Source of the DNA: Corynebacterium phoceense
Lineage (GTDB): Bacteria; Actinomycetota; Actinomycetes; Mycobacteriales; Mycobacteriaceae
Assembly (NCBI RefSeq): GCF_900092335.1
Contig: NZ_LT596207.1
Location: 737,151 to 776,291 of the forward strand
Direction of reading: 5' to 3'
DNA length: 39,141 nucleotides
Shown here piece by piece: positions 16,573-26,317 of the stretch (within the stretch, counting starts at the first letter, position 1; every line of letters starts with the position of its first letter). Made by a program: the position numbers and the translations under genes. Under the pieces are notes generated by a model, which was not told where the DNA came from, did no database searches, and was given only the letters and a program-made list of their open reading frames with translations.

Positions 16573-17010
16573 ATGTCTCACCTTTCCCAGCTTCTCGACG
16601 GCGCGACGCGTCAGGCCGTCATCAACGACGTCGCCCAGCTCATCGACACCGTCGTCGCTGAGCAGTCCGGTATCACCGGCATGGCAATCAAGGGCGCGGT
16701 CTCCGCAGCAAAGAAGACGGATGCCAACGTCCTGTCCAAGGTCGTCGCGCAGGTCCTCCCGGATGTCCTCGGCGAGCTCGAGCCCACGTGGCAGGAGTTC
16801 GAGGCCTCCGGTCAGTCTGACTTCGCTGCGTTTGTGGAGCCGCGCTCCGAGCAGATCGCGGGCTCCATCATGAACATCGCGGACAACAAGTCCCAGCAGG
16901 TCAACAACGGCGCGTTCCTCAAGGCGTACAACGCGCTGCGCGGCAAGGCCGTGAAGATTGTGACCCCGCACGTGCCGGCGCTCGCCCGCACGCTCGCAGC
17001 GCACATGTAA
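16573..17010 (+). CDS. DUF6918-like conserved protein
   Basis: 145 residues from ATG 16573 after AGGAG. The sequence opens MSHLSQLLDGATRQAVINDVAQLID and is all-helical, with repeated small-residue helices and the end HVPALARTLAAHM. No signal or membrane segment. It resembles a family of unknown function found in actinobacteria (I believe DUF6918; not checked). Its last codons are followed 17 bp later by a strong terminator, so it ends the small plus-strand unit between gyrA and gyrB. Confidence 0.75.
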   Translation: MSHLSQLLDGATRQAVINDVAQLIDTVVAEQSGITGMAIKGAVSAAKKTDANVLSKVVAQVLPDVLGELEPTWQEFEASGQSDFAAFVEPRSEQIAGSIMNIADNKSQQVNNGAFLKAYNALRGKAVKIVTPHVPALARTLAAHM

Positions 17011-17026
17011 CTTCACTGCGTTGTCT

Positions 17027-17050
17027 GCCCCGTCTTCGGACGGGGCTTTT
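17027..17050 (+). terminator. Terminator after the DUF6918-like gene
   Basis: GCCCCGTC (17027-17034), TTCG tetraloop, GACGGGGC (17039-17046), then TTTT. A canonical intrinsic terminator on the plus strand. Confidence 0.92.
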
Positions 17051-17069
17051 CGCGTGTAAGGTAGCGCGC

Positions 17070-17273
17070 ATGCTTTCTGAAGAAAACAATTCCTTCTCCG
17101 GTGTCGGTTCCTTTTCCGGGTTCGTGCGTGCCCGCCACTCCCCGCGCGCCTACCTGCCAGACGTCGTCCCCACCGAGGTCATCCGCGAGGTCCTCCTCGA
17201 CGCACAATCGGCGCCGTCGAACTCCAATACACAGCCGTGGAACGTCCACGGCATCGAGGGCCTCGAGCTCTAA
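17070..17273 (+). pseudogene. Truncated nitroreductase, N-terminal fragment only
   Basis: 67 codons. FVRARHSPRAYLPDVVPTEV and LLDAQSAPSNSNTQPWNVH are the FMN-binding opening of a nitroreductase (normally about 200-230 residues). The frame ends at GIEGLEL just after, so the rest of the fold is gone. A leaderless promoter remains intact: TAAGGT (17057-17062), 7 bases, ATG 17070. The downstream DNA is an inverted repeat, not nitroreductase sequence, so this is a deletion rather than a frameshift. Confidence 0.88.
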
Positions 17274-17284
17274 CGCTCCTCCGC

Positions 17285-17349
17285 CGGATTTCAGAACGAC
17301 GAAGCTCGCAGATCCGCGAGTTTTTCGCCGCTGTGTGTTCTGAAATCCG
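17285..17349. repeat. Nested hairpin element between nitroreductase remnant and gyrB
   Basis: Outer 13-bp perfect inverted repeat (17285-17297 with 17337-17349; core GGATTTCAGAAC) enclosing an inner hairpin CTCGC/GCGAG (17305-17309 with 17316-17320). It shares TTTTTCGCCG and CGACGAAGC with the palindrome at 10803-10858. It lies exactly where the nitroreductase gene is cut. Confidence 0.7.
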
Positions 17350-17363
17350 CGCCCACAACGACG

Positions 17364-17392
17364 AAAGCCTCCGGACCACATCCGGAGGCTTT
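17364..17392 (-). terminator. gyrB: Terminator of gyrB
   Basis: 12-bp perfect stem (17364-17375 with 17381-17392), 5-base loop, flanked by AAA and TTT so it can work in both directions. It begins 12 bp past the gyrB stop. Confidence 0.82.
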
Positions 17393-17403
17393 GTCATGCG
17401 TGC

Positions 17404-19461
<2,058 letters not shown>

Positions 19462-19575
19462 CTAGCAATAAATTTTAGACCCTGACTATCTTACACCGTG
19501 TCCCCCTACTGAGAGGCACCCGAAACCCGTCAGACACCCAAATTTGGCGCTTTTTGAGGGTGTGACAGAAGTGAA

Positions 19576-20127
19576 CTATCCGTAGGTGTCATCAGAGCCT
19601 TGGCGCTTGACCCACTGCGGACCCTGATAGTTACGGTGTTGCTTGGGCCCGGTAATGCGCAGCTCAGCGATGATGTCGGGGCCGATTTCAGAAGCAATCT
19701 TTTGTAGGATCTGGCGTTGCATCATGCGCAGGTTGGTCGCCCACGTCGAGGCATCACACGAGACGGTAAGGACCTTCTCTTCAATCTTCTCGGGCCGGCA
19801 GTGCGCGGCGTTGAGTTCGCCCACGACGTGGTCCCAGTGGCCGAATATCCAACCGTGCCCCAGTTCATCCTCCCAGCCCTGGTCACGCACGGTGCGGCGC
19901 AGGACGTCCCCGAGCTGCGGCACGCCGATGCCCCGTCGCTTCGCGTAGCCGTCCGCGCCAGTCTCCCGGCCGAGATGTTTCACGGCGCGGCGCGCAGCGC
20001 GCTCGTCAAGGGTGCTCGCGGGCTTGGGCTCGGTAAGCCGCAGACGCGCGACCGGCTTATTGAGCCGGGGTGGATTCTTCGAGGCGGCGCGGGCGGCGTC
20101 GACGGCATCCTGGATAAAATCGCCCAT
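19576..20127 (-). CDS. dciA: DciA-type protein (DUF721)
   Basis: 183 residues. The C-terminal 100 residues form the DUF721/DciA domain: GWEDELGHGWIFGHWDHVVG, LTVSCDASTWATNLRMMQRQIL and IAELRITGP. The N-terminal part is basic and variable. DciA loads the replicative helicase DnaB in bacteria that lack DnaC/DnaI, so its place in the origin cluster fits. ATG 20127 shares one base with the recF stop (TGATG), giving tight coupling. The 135-bp gap after it holds the gyrB promoter. Confidence 0.9.
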   Translation of the reverse strand: MGDFIQDAVDAARAASKNPPRLNKPVARLRLTEPKPASTLDERAARRAVKHLGRETGADGYAKRRGIGVPQLGDVLRRTVRDQGWEDELGHGWIFGHWDHVVGELNAAHCRPEKIEEKVLTVSCDASTWATNLRMMQRQILQKIASEIGPDIIAELRITGPKQHRNYQGPQWVKRQGSDDTYG

Positions 20128-21305
20128 CAGTCGCCTACCTTCGCGATATGCGAGATGCGGCCGGCGCCCTCCGGCAGGTCTTCGACCGTGACCTCGTAGC
20201 GCACGATGGGCTCGAGGTTGCCCGGCAGGTCTTCATCGACGGCGGCGGTGATGAGCACCTGTTCAGCCTCGGCGGCGAGGTGGACGAGCTTTTCACGACG
20301 CTTCGCGTCGAGCTCCGCAAAGACGTCGTCGAGAACAAGGATGGGATCCGAGGCGCCCGAGCCATCCGCCGCGCGCAGGATGCGGAACTCGGCGAGGCGC
20401 AGGGAAATCGCATAGGACCAGGTCTCACCGTGGGAGGCGAAACCCTTCGCTGGCTGCGTGCCGAGGTGTAGCAAGAGGTCATCACGATGCGGGCCTACGA
20501 GCGTCATGCCGCGCTCAATCTCGCGCTGGCGCATGGAGGCGAGCTCCGTGAGCAGCAAGGCCTCGAGCACGCTGCGGTCCGAGCAGTCGATGGAGGACTT
20601 GTACTCCACGTGCGCGGGGCGCGACTCGGGCGCGAGTCCGGCGTAGGAGTCTGCGATCTGCGGCGCGAGGGCATCGAGAAGCTCGAGGCGTGCGGTCATG
20701 ACCTGGGCACCGAGGGTGGCCAGCTGCCCGTCCCAGACGTCGAGTGTGGACAGCGCCGCGGCGCCGTCATCGTCGCGGTAGCCGCGGCGCAAGGCCTGGG
20801 AGGCGTTCTTGAGCAGGGCGTTGCGCTGCTTGAGCACCTTGTCGTAATCCGCCTTGACGCCAGCTAGGCGTGGGCTACGCGAGGCAATGATGTTGTCGAG
20901 GTAGGCGCGGCGCGTGGCTGGCTCGCCGCGCACGAGCCCCAAGTCCTCGGGCGAGAAGAGCACGGTCTTCACCACGCCGAGCAGCTCGCGCGGGGTGGAC
21001 AGGCGCGTGCGATTAATTTGCGCCTGGTTGGCCGCATGCGGCTTGATAAGCAGATGCGTAGTGAGCTCGCGGCCGTGGTTGACGACGGTGAGCGAGACGC
21101 GGGCGTTCTCCGCGCCTTCGCGCACGAGCGGGGCGTCGTGGTTGACCCGGTGCGAGCCTAGGTGTGCGGTATACCCAATGGCCTCGACGATATTGGTCTT
21201 GCCAAAGCCGTTGCGGCCGACAAAGAGCGTGATTCCCGGGGTAAGCGCGAGCTTGAGCTCGGGCCACGACCGGAAGTCGCGCACGTTGACGTCGCTGACG
21301 TACAT
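20127..21305 (-). CDS. recF: Recombination mediator RecF
   Basis: 392 residues, full length. ABC-type ATPase of DNA gap repair: Walker [17 protein letters not shown] near residue 30, the signature region in the C-terminal third, and Walker [22 protein letters not shown]. The beginning [14 protein letters not shown] is the usual RecF start. It follows dnaN by 12 bp and overlaps dciA by one base, within a dnaA-dnaN-recF-dciA-gyrB array. It loads RecA at gaps with RecO and RecR. Confidence 0.97.
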   Translation of the reverse strand: MYVSDVNVRDFRSWPELKLALTPGITLFVGRNGFGKTNIVEAIGYTAHLGSHRVNHDAPLVREGAENARVSLTVVNHGRELTTHLLIKPHAANQAQINRTRLSTPRELLGVVKTVLFSPEDLGLVRGEPATRRAYLDNIIASRSPRLAGVKADYDKVLKQRNALLKNASQALRRGYRDDDGAAALSTLDVWDGQLATLGAQVMTARLELLDALAPQIADSYAGLAPESRPAHVEYKSSIDCSDRSVLEALLLTELASMRQREIERGMTLVGPHRDDLLLHLGTQPAKGFASHGETWSYAISLRLAEFRILRAADGSGASDPILVLDDVFAELDAKRREKLVHLAAEAEQVLITAAVDEDLPGNLEPIVRYEVTVEDLPEGAGRISHIAKVGD

Positions 21306-21317
21306 AAAACCTTCTGT

Positions 21318-22508
21318 TTAGCCCGGCAGGCGGACCGGCATGAGCAGGTACGTGAAGTTCGTCTCCGGCGTGGGGAAGTTGCCGTCTGCGTCCGCTTCCG
21401 GAAGCGACTCCGGCTCAGGGATCATGATCGCCGGGCGGGAGGGCTCGGTGAAGCCAAAGACCACGCGGTCGCTGTGCATGACCGCGAGGCCGTCCTTGAG
21501 GTAGCCCGGGTTGAAGGCGATGATGAGCTCGTCCGGACCGGCGAAGGCACACTGCAAGGTTTCCTGCGCCTGGCCGGAATCTGAGCCTCCGGCCTGGAGG
21601 ACGACTTGGCCCTCGGAGAAGTGCATGCGGATCTGGGCGTTGCGCTCCGTAAGCAACGAGACGCGGCGGATGGCGTCCTGAAGGGCGGAGACTTCCACGT
21701 TGGCGATGGCGGTGTGCGTCTTAGGCAGCAGCGGCGCGACATTCGGGAAGTCTGCGTCAAGCATGCGCGTGGTGGTCTCGCGGGCCTCGGTATGGAGGCC
21801 AAAGAGGCCATCGGCCGCGATGTTCTCGCTCGTACCCACGGCGATTTCCACCGGAGTGTTGAGGTGGGTGTCGAGGGAGCGCGCGCTGTCCTGCAGGGTC
21901 TTCGCTGGGACGAGGAGATCAGCCTCGACGGACTCGGAGACCGGCTCCCACTCGACGGTGCGCATGGCGAGGCGGAAGCGGTCCGTGGCGGTGAGCTCGA
22001 TGGAGGGGCCCTTCACCGACAGGTGGATGCCGGTGAGCATGGGCAGCGTGTCATCGCGACCCGCGGCAGCGGCGACCTGGCTCACGGCTTCGACGAAGAG
22101 CTGCGGGTTCATGCGGCCAGTGAGCTCCGGCAGCTGCGGCAGCTGCGGGTAATCCTCGAGCGGGATGATGGGCAGCTCGAAGCGGGAGGAGCCACACGAC
22201 ACGAGGACCTTGGTGTTGTCATCCGCCTGGATGTCGACCGGCTTATTGGGCAGAGAGGAAACAATGTCCGCGAGCAGCTTGCCGGCGACGGCCGTAGTGC
22301 CCGGGGTCTCGATCTCAGCAGGGATACGCACGCGCGTGGAGACCTCGTAGTCAAAACCCGTGAGTTCCAGACCGGACTCGTCAGCCGTGATGAGCATGGC
22401 ACGCAGAACCGGCTGAGTGACCTTGGACGGCAGGCTGCGTGCTACCCATGCGACGGCGTTCGCCAGATCATCCTTGGCCACACGGAACGACACGGGAGTG
22501 GTGTCCAT
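21318..22508 (-). CDS. dnaN: DNA polymerase III sliding clamp (beta)
   Basis: 396 residues starting at ATG 22508 (MDTTPVSFRVAKDDLANAVAW), 10 bases after GAGGAG. A TTG six codons upstream extends the frame but overlaps the ribosome site and is rejected. Three clamp domains are visible. Typical blocks: SLPSKVTQPVLRAMLI, GRDDTLPMLTGIHL, LTATDRFRLAMRTVEW and the end FTYLLMPVRLPG. It forms the dimeric ring that tethers polymerase III. Its long leader (about 700 bp to dnaA) holds the origin. Confidence 0.98.
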   Translation of the reverse strand: MDTTPVSFRVAKDDLANAVAWVARSLPSKVTQPVLRAMLITADESGLELTGFDYEVSTRVRIPAEIETPGTTAVAGKLLADIVSSLPNKPVDIQADDNTKVLVSCGSSRFELPIIPLEDYPQLPQLPELTGRMNPQLFVEAVSQVAAAAGRDDTLPMLTGIHLSVKGPSIELTATDRFRLAMRTVEWEPVSESVEADLLVPAKTLQDSARSLDTHLNTPVEIAVGTSENIAADGLFGLHTEARETTTRMLDADFPNVAPLLPKTHTAIANVEVSALQDAIRRVSLLTERNAQIRMHFSEGQVVLQAGGSDSGQAQETLQCAFAGPDELIIAFNPGYLKDGLAVMHSDRVVFGFTEPSRPAIMIPEPESLPEADADGNFPTPETNFTYLLMPVRLPG

Positions 22509-22787
22509 CGTTGCGCATCTCCTCAATTGTTGTAACGCGCTGCTGGGCGGGCGCCGCAGGCACGTAAATACTAGTAATTCGGTATTCCAACTTACCGCAT
22601 GGGGAGTGCGCGGGTGGGCCTAAGGATAGGGGCGAAATAAAGCTGCGCGCCTTATTGAAAATCCCCTCGATCCCTTAATGAAAATAGACCAGGCACAAAG
22701 GCGAATGGCCATTCGTACGCCCCGCCGGGCGAACGAGGCCCGATTTCACACACCCCATTTCTCGCGAAATCCTTCTTGAGAAAAAGG

Positions 22788-22824
22788 TAGTAGTAGTAAT
22801 AGGCGGTGTGGAATCTGTGGATAA
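22788..22824 (-). other. Origin unwinding module: two DnaA boxes, GC spacer, DnaA-trios
   Basis: Reading the minus strand: box TTATCCACA (22824-22816), directly abutting box GATTCCACA (22815-22807), 4-base GC spacer CCGC, then five triplets CTA-TTA-CTA-CTA-CTA (22802-22788), then AT-rich DNA with TTTTTCTC. This is the order described for the basal unwinding system of bacterial origins (DnaA box, GC-rich gap, DnaA-trio repeats), where DnaA filaments grow on one strand and melt it. Confidence 0.75.
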
Positions 22825-22880
22825 CCCTCGATCGGCGCTCGTCACCGGCGCTTTTCGGGGTGTCAACAGTGGTGTGAGAT

Positions 22881-22985
22881 CGCTGTGATCAACGCCAAAC
22901 TTCTGTGATCAACTTTTTTGCATATGAAGTTATCCACAGATAAGCCCGAGTTGATCAATCGTTATGCACGTGACTGATCACAGCG
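22881..22985. repeat. Symmetric TGATCA array in oriC
   Basis: Four TGATCA sites at 22886, 22906, 22952 and 22975, forming two nested perfect inverted repeats: outer CGCTGTGATCA (22881-22891) with TGATCACAGCG (22975-22985), inner TGATCAACT (22906-22914) with AGTTGATCA (22949-22957). The consensus DnaA box 22930-22938 sits near the middle. It is probably a binding array for an origin regulator. Confidence 0.65.
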
Positions 22986-23160
22986 GCGCGGGCGCCGGGG
23001 CTTGCTTGTGGAATCGCTCAAAGTGAGCGACAACACCTAATTACAATAGTGGAATTACACAGTTGTCACAAGCCCTGTGGAATTTAGTCCGCGCAGGTGG
23101 ACGCCCCATTCCCCGGCGTGCCTGTGGATAACTTTGTCTACAGGCGGCCCTAAAACGCCG

Positions 23161-23189
23161 AAAACCGCCTCCCCGGAGGGGGAAGGCGG
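23161..23189 (-). terminator. Terminator of dnaA
   Basis: On the minus strand, 17 bp after the dnaA stop: stem CCGCCT(T)CCCC with GGGGAGGCGG (23165-23189, one bulge, short loop), followed by TTTT. Confidence 0.8.
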
Positions 23190-23205
23190 CATCGGAAAGC
23201 GAGGT

Positions 23206-24849
23206 TTAATGCCCGCCGGACTGGACGCGGGAGGTGAGCTCCTGGATTTCGTTGTAGGTCTGGCGGTTCTCGTTCATCTCCTTGGAGATCTTGCGCACCG
23301 CGTACATGACCGTCGTGTGGTCCTTGCCGCCGAACTCGTCTCCAATCTTGGGCAGGGAGAGCTCGGTGAGCTCGCGGCAGAGATACATCGCGAGCTGACG
23401 CGCGTGGGCGATGGCGCGGCGCTTGCCGGCACCGCGGAGATCGTCCGGGTCAATGGAGAAATACTCGGCGGTGGCCTCGATGATCGCCGCGGCCGTAATC
23501 TGGCGGCCAGCGTTATCCGGGACGAGGTCGCGCAGCGCGATCTCCGCCATCTCCATATTGATCGGCTCATTAACAAGAGAGGAATACGCAGAGACACGGA
23601 TGAGCGCGCCCTCGAGCTCGCGGATGGAATTCTCGAAGCGTGAGGCGATGAGCTCCAAGACCTCGCGGTCGATCTGCGTGCCATCCGCTGCGGCCTTCTT
23701 CATGAGAATGGCGATGCGCGTCTCCAGGTCTGGCGGCTGAATATCCGTAATGAGACCGCCCTCGAAGCGGGTGCGCAGGCGGTCTTCCAGCGTGGTGAGC
23801 TGTTTGGGTGGACGGTCCGAGGACAAAATGATCTGCTTGTTGGCCTGGTGCAACGCGTTGAAGGTGTGGAAGAACTCCTCCTGCGTGGACTCCTTGCCTT
23901 CCAGGAACTGGATGTCGTCGACCATGAGGATATCGAGGTTGCGGTAGCGCCGCTTGAAGGACTCCTGGCGGTCATCACGCATGGAGTTAATGAAGTCGTT
24001 GGTGAATTCCTCCGAGGATACGTACTTCACGCGCAGGCCCGGGTGCAGGAGTTTTGCGTAATTACCAGCCGCGTGGAGCAAGTGCGTCTTGCCCAGGCCG
24101 GAGCCGCCCCAAATAAACAGTGGGTTGTAGGCCTTCGCCGGGGACTCCGCGACGGCGACGGCCGCGCCGTTGGCGAAACGGTTGGAGGAACCGATGACGA
24201 AGTTCTCAAAGGTGTGCTTCGGGTTGAGCGAGGTCTCGCGGTTGGGATCGTGCGCGGGAACCTCACGCTTGATGCGTCCCGCCTGCTCAGCGGCGGTTTG
24301 CTGGGGTCCCTGCTGCACGCCGGCCGAAGACCCCTGCGCCATCTGGTGCGCGATCTCCCGGGCGGAGCGCTGCGCGGCCTGCTGCGTGTTATAGGCATCG
24401 GCCAGTTCGTCTAGGCTCGCCGGGCCTGTGGGCTGCTGGGTGGCATACGTGTCATTCCAGCTGGTCGCCGAGGTCTGTGCTGGGCGCGACGCGAGCTGCG
24501 AGGCATCCATCTGCTGCGGGCGGTGCGGGGGCTCCGGTTCCGGCTCGGGTTCGGGCTCTGGCGCCGGGGCCGCGACGGACACGGCCAGGGAGAACGGCCG
24601 GCCGAAGTAGCGCTGCAGGGCGTCTTTGATATGTGAGCCCAATTCGACCTCGAGGATCCGCTTGGCCTTGTCATCCACCGTGGCGAGGAAGGCGTAGCCG
24701 TTATCAATCATGAGCGGCTGTGCGAGCTGGAGGTAGATGCGCTGGTTGTGAGTGAGCGTGGGCACGGAGGAATCCGGACGCTCCGATCTTTCGATGAGAT
24801 CGGCAACGACGGCATGCCACGTCTCGCTGGTGTTGGTGGGCTGTGTCAT
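23206..24849 (-). CDS. dnaA: Chromosomal replication initiator DnaA
   Basis: 547 residues. Domain I (about 1-95) binds helicase loader partners. Domain II is long and variable with an EP repeat (PEPEPEPEPEPP) and a Gln/Ala-rich part. The AAA+ domain begins near KHTFENFVIGSSNRFA, with Walker A WGGSGLGKTHLLHA, Walker B DILMVDDIQFLEGKE and sensor LSSDRPPKQL. Domain IV has the box-binding signature DHTTVMYAVRKI. ATG 24849. The likely promoter lies in the AT-rich stretch TTATATTTC just upstream (minus strand, around 24870-24880). DnaA boxes on both sides allow autoregulation. Confidence 0.98.
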   Translation of the reverse strand: MTQPTNTSETWHAVVADLIERSERPDSSVPTLTHNQRIYLQLAQPLMIDNGYAFLATVDDKAKRILEVELGSHIKDALQRYFGRPFSLAVSVAAPAPEPEPEPEPEPPHRPQQMDASQLASRPAQTSATSWNDTYATQQPTGPASLDELADAYNTQQAAQRSAREIAHQMAQGSSAGVQQGPQQTAAEQAGRIKREVPAHDPNRETSLNPKHTFENFVIGSSNRFANGAAVAVAESPAKAYNPLFIWGGSGLGKTHLLHAAGNYAKLLHPGLRVKYVSSEEFTNDFINSMRDDRQESFKRRYRNLDILMVDDIQFLEGKESTQEEFFHTFNALHQANKQIILSSDRPPKQLTTLEDRLRTRFEGGLITDIQPPDLETRIAILMKKAAADGTQIDREVLELIASRFENSIRELEGALIRVSAYSSLVNEPINMEMAEIALRDLVPDNAGRQITAAAIIEATAEYFSIDPDDLRGAGKRRAIAHARQLAMYLCRELTELSLPKIGDEFGGKDHTTVMYAVRKISKEMNENRQTYNEIQELTSRVQSGGH

Positions 24850-25520
24850 GACGCGGCCTAGGCTCCTGGGGTGAAATATAAGAGAACGGACATTTTATGC
24901 AGCGAACAGCGGCGCGATTTTCACCGCGCCGCCGCCGGGTTTTCACCGGGCCATTCACAGGGCGGAAGTGCAGGCCACGGGGGTTATCCCATACTGTTAT
25001 GCACAGTTGTGGAAAACTTTGTTATCCACAGGGTAGCAGATGCTTGTGGATAACTTTATATTGGGCCAACGGGTTTATGAGCTGCGGTTTTGGCATTTCC
25101 TTCAAGTTGTACTTGAAGGTTATCCACAATTGTCCACAGGGTTTCACGGGCTGTTGACCTTGGTTAGATACCGTTTTACCGCGCCTAGACCACAGGTGTC
25201 TAACGGTCTGTCCACAGCTTATGAATGGGCTCAGACATCATCCGCGGGTTGCGCGCCGATGCTGCTGGCAGCCGCCCCGATTTGCCCCGTGAGCTGGGAG
25301 AAAAAACAATCTTGTAATTTCGGGTGTACCCGTGTGTCGATTTGGATCGGCGCCTACCTATCACGTAATCTGTCATGGTCTATCGCAGCTAACGCTGTGC
25401 GTGAGAGCTCGACTCCCATCTCACCCTTTGGGGGTCGCATTTTTATCTCGCGAATATCAACCAACGCGCAGGGCGTGCCGTACTGGTGTGCCCCTGCTTA
25501 CAACTTCAAGGAGAATTACC
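24850..25520. other. dnaA-rpmH intergenic region with second DnaA-box cluster
   Basis: 671 bp without a gene. Consensus DnaA boxes: 25022-25030 (plus), 25045-25053 (minus), 25120-25128 (plus). Variants: 24984 (TTATCCCAT), 24997 (TTATGCACA), 25008 (TGTGGAAAA), 25130-25138 (TTGTCCACA) and 25208-25216 (CTGTCCACA). A perfect inverted repeat CCTTCAAGT (25099-25107) / ACTTGAAGG (25111-25119) stands beside the third consensus box. The left end holds the dnaA promoter, the right end the rpmH leader. No DnaA-trio tract is visible here, so this side is more likely regulatory or an accessory origin half. Confidence 0.8.
25410..25444 (+). terminator. Terminator or attenuator-like hairpin upstream of rpmH
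   Basis: CGACTCCC (25410-25417) pairs with GGGGGTCG (25430-25437, one G.U), followed by GCA and TTTTT. It stands 77 bp before rpmH. It could end transcripts leaving the origin or attenuate rpmH if the promoter lies upstream; sequence alone does not decide. Confidence 0.4.
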
Positions 25521-25664
25521 GTGGCAAAGGGCAAGCGGACGTTCCAGCCGAACAACCGTCGTCGTGCTCGTAAGCATGGCTTCCGTACCCGTATGAGCAC
25601 CCGTGCAGGCCGCGCCATCGTGGCCGCACGCCGCAAGAAGGGCCGCGCAAAGCTGACTGCATAG
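25521..25664 (+). CDS. rpmH: Ribosomal protein L34
   Basis: 47 residues, GTG start at 25521, 8 bases after AAGGAG. Sequence [21 protein letters not shown] then [26 protein letters not shown] is a complete L34. Part of the 50S subunit. First gene of the conserved rpmH-rnpA-yidD-yidC cluster. Only 2 bp separate it from rnpA. Confidence 0.98.
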   Translation: MAKGKRTFQPNNRRRARKHGFRTRMSTRAGRAIVAARRKKGRAKLTA

Positions 25665-25666
25665 TC

Positions 25667-26014
25667 ATGCTTCCCGCGCATTTAAAACTCACCTCGCCGA
25701 CGCAATTTCGTCGGACGATTAAAGGCGGGCAGCGCGCGGGCTCACGCACCCTCGTCGTTCACGTGAACGACACCCCAGCCGAAGTGGCGGCCACCGGCCC
25801 CCGCTTCGGCTTGGTCGTATCCAAGGCCGTCGGGAACGCCGTGGTCCGCCACCGCACCGCCCGGCGGCTTCGCCATGTGTGCATGAGCCTTGTGCCCGAG
25901 CTTCCCGCCACCCTGGACGTCGTTATCCGGGCCCTGCCCAAGGCTGCCGATGCCCCCTCGGAGCTGCTAGCCCGCGACCTGCGGCGAGCACTCCACAAGG
26001 CCGGCGTCCTGTGA
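25667..26014 (+). CDS. rnpA: Ribonuclease P protein component
   Basis: 115 residues. It binds RNase P RNA and helps mature tRNA 5' ends. Conserved features are the opening [18 protein letters not shown], the strand [26 protein letters not shown] (the RNR-type basic motif) and VIRALPKA. It starts 2 bp after rpmH and overlaps yidD by GTGA. An 18-bp palindrome with a parS-like core lies inside the gene at 25754-25771. Confidence 0.96.
   Translation: MLPAHLKLTSPTQFRRTIKGGQRAGSRTLVVHVNDTPAEVAATGPRFGLVVSKAVGNAVVRHRTARRLRHVCMSLVPELPATLDVVIRALPKAADAPSELLARDLRRALHKAGVL
25754..25771. other. Perfect 18-bp palindrome with parS-like core
   Basis: GTCGTTCACGTGAACGAC is fully symmetric. Its core TTCACGTGAA equals the centre of the parS consensus TGTTTCACGTGAAACA; four outer positions differ. 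It lies in the rnpA coding sequence, 2.3 kb from parA. No consensus parS was seen elsewhere in the window. Confidence 0.3.
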
Positions 26015-26301
26015 CGTACTACAACTCCCGGGGTGAGGAGATTCCGCAGGCGCGCGGGGTCGCCACACCGCTGGTGGCCGCGGTGCGCTTCTACCAAAAC
26101 CACCTGTCTGCCCTTAAGATGGGTTCCACGTGTCGATTCGAGCCCACGTGCAGCGCATATGCGCTCGAGGCTTTGAGCGTCCATGGGGCGTTTAAAGGCC
26201 TAGGGCTGGCTCTGGTCAGGATCTGCAAATGTGGGCCCTGGCACCCGGGCGGCTTCGATCCGGTCATCGCAACGCGCCGATCACGCCAACGCGCAAGATA
26301 A
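26011..26301 (+). CDS. yidD: Membrane protein insertion efficiency factor YidD
   Basis: 96 residues from GTG 26011, overlapping rnpA by 4 bp. The YidD core is clear: [33 protein letters not shown], then [13 protein letters not shown], with the conserved cysteines. A longer frame reaches back into rnpA but the GTGA overlap marks the start. It helps YidC insert membrane proteins. yidC follows after 16 bp. Confidence 0.94.
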   Translation: MTYYNSRGEEIPQARGVATPLVAAVRFYQNHLSALKMGSTCRFEPTCSAYALEALSVHGAFKGLGLALVRICKCGPWHPGGFDPVIATRRSRQRAR

Positions 26302-26317
26302 CGAGGAAAGATAATTC

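Larger units (their letters stand above)
22509..23205. other. oriC: oriC, dnaA-dnaN intergenic region
   Basis: 697 bp without a gene. DnaA boxes: consensus TTATCCACA at 22930-22938 (plus), and TGTGGATAA at 22816-22824 and 23123-23131 (minus). Near-consensus: 22807-22815, 23007-23015 (TGTGGAATC) and 23076-23084 (TGTGGAATT). It also contains the unwinding module 22788-22824 and the TGATCA array 22881-22985, listed separately. The right end holds the dnaA terminator. Confidence 0.88.

Noticed and set aside
19975..19990. parS half-site TGTTTCACG within dciA
   Set aside because: Second half (GCGCGGC) does not match and there is no symmetry; likely chance.
22509..22526. TTG start giving dnaN six extra residues
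   Set aside because: It overlaps the GAGGAG ribosome site of ATG 22508, and clamps begin near the ATG.
25099..25119. Palindrome next to dnaA as a fourth MarR-type operator
   Set aside because: Shares CTTCAAG halves but the half-site spacing is 5 bp longer than in the three other sites, so it was kept as a separate repeat.
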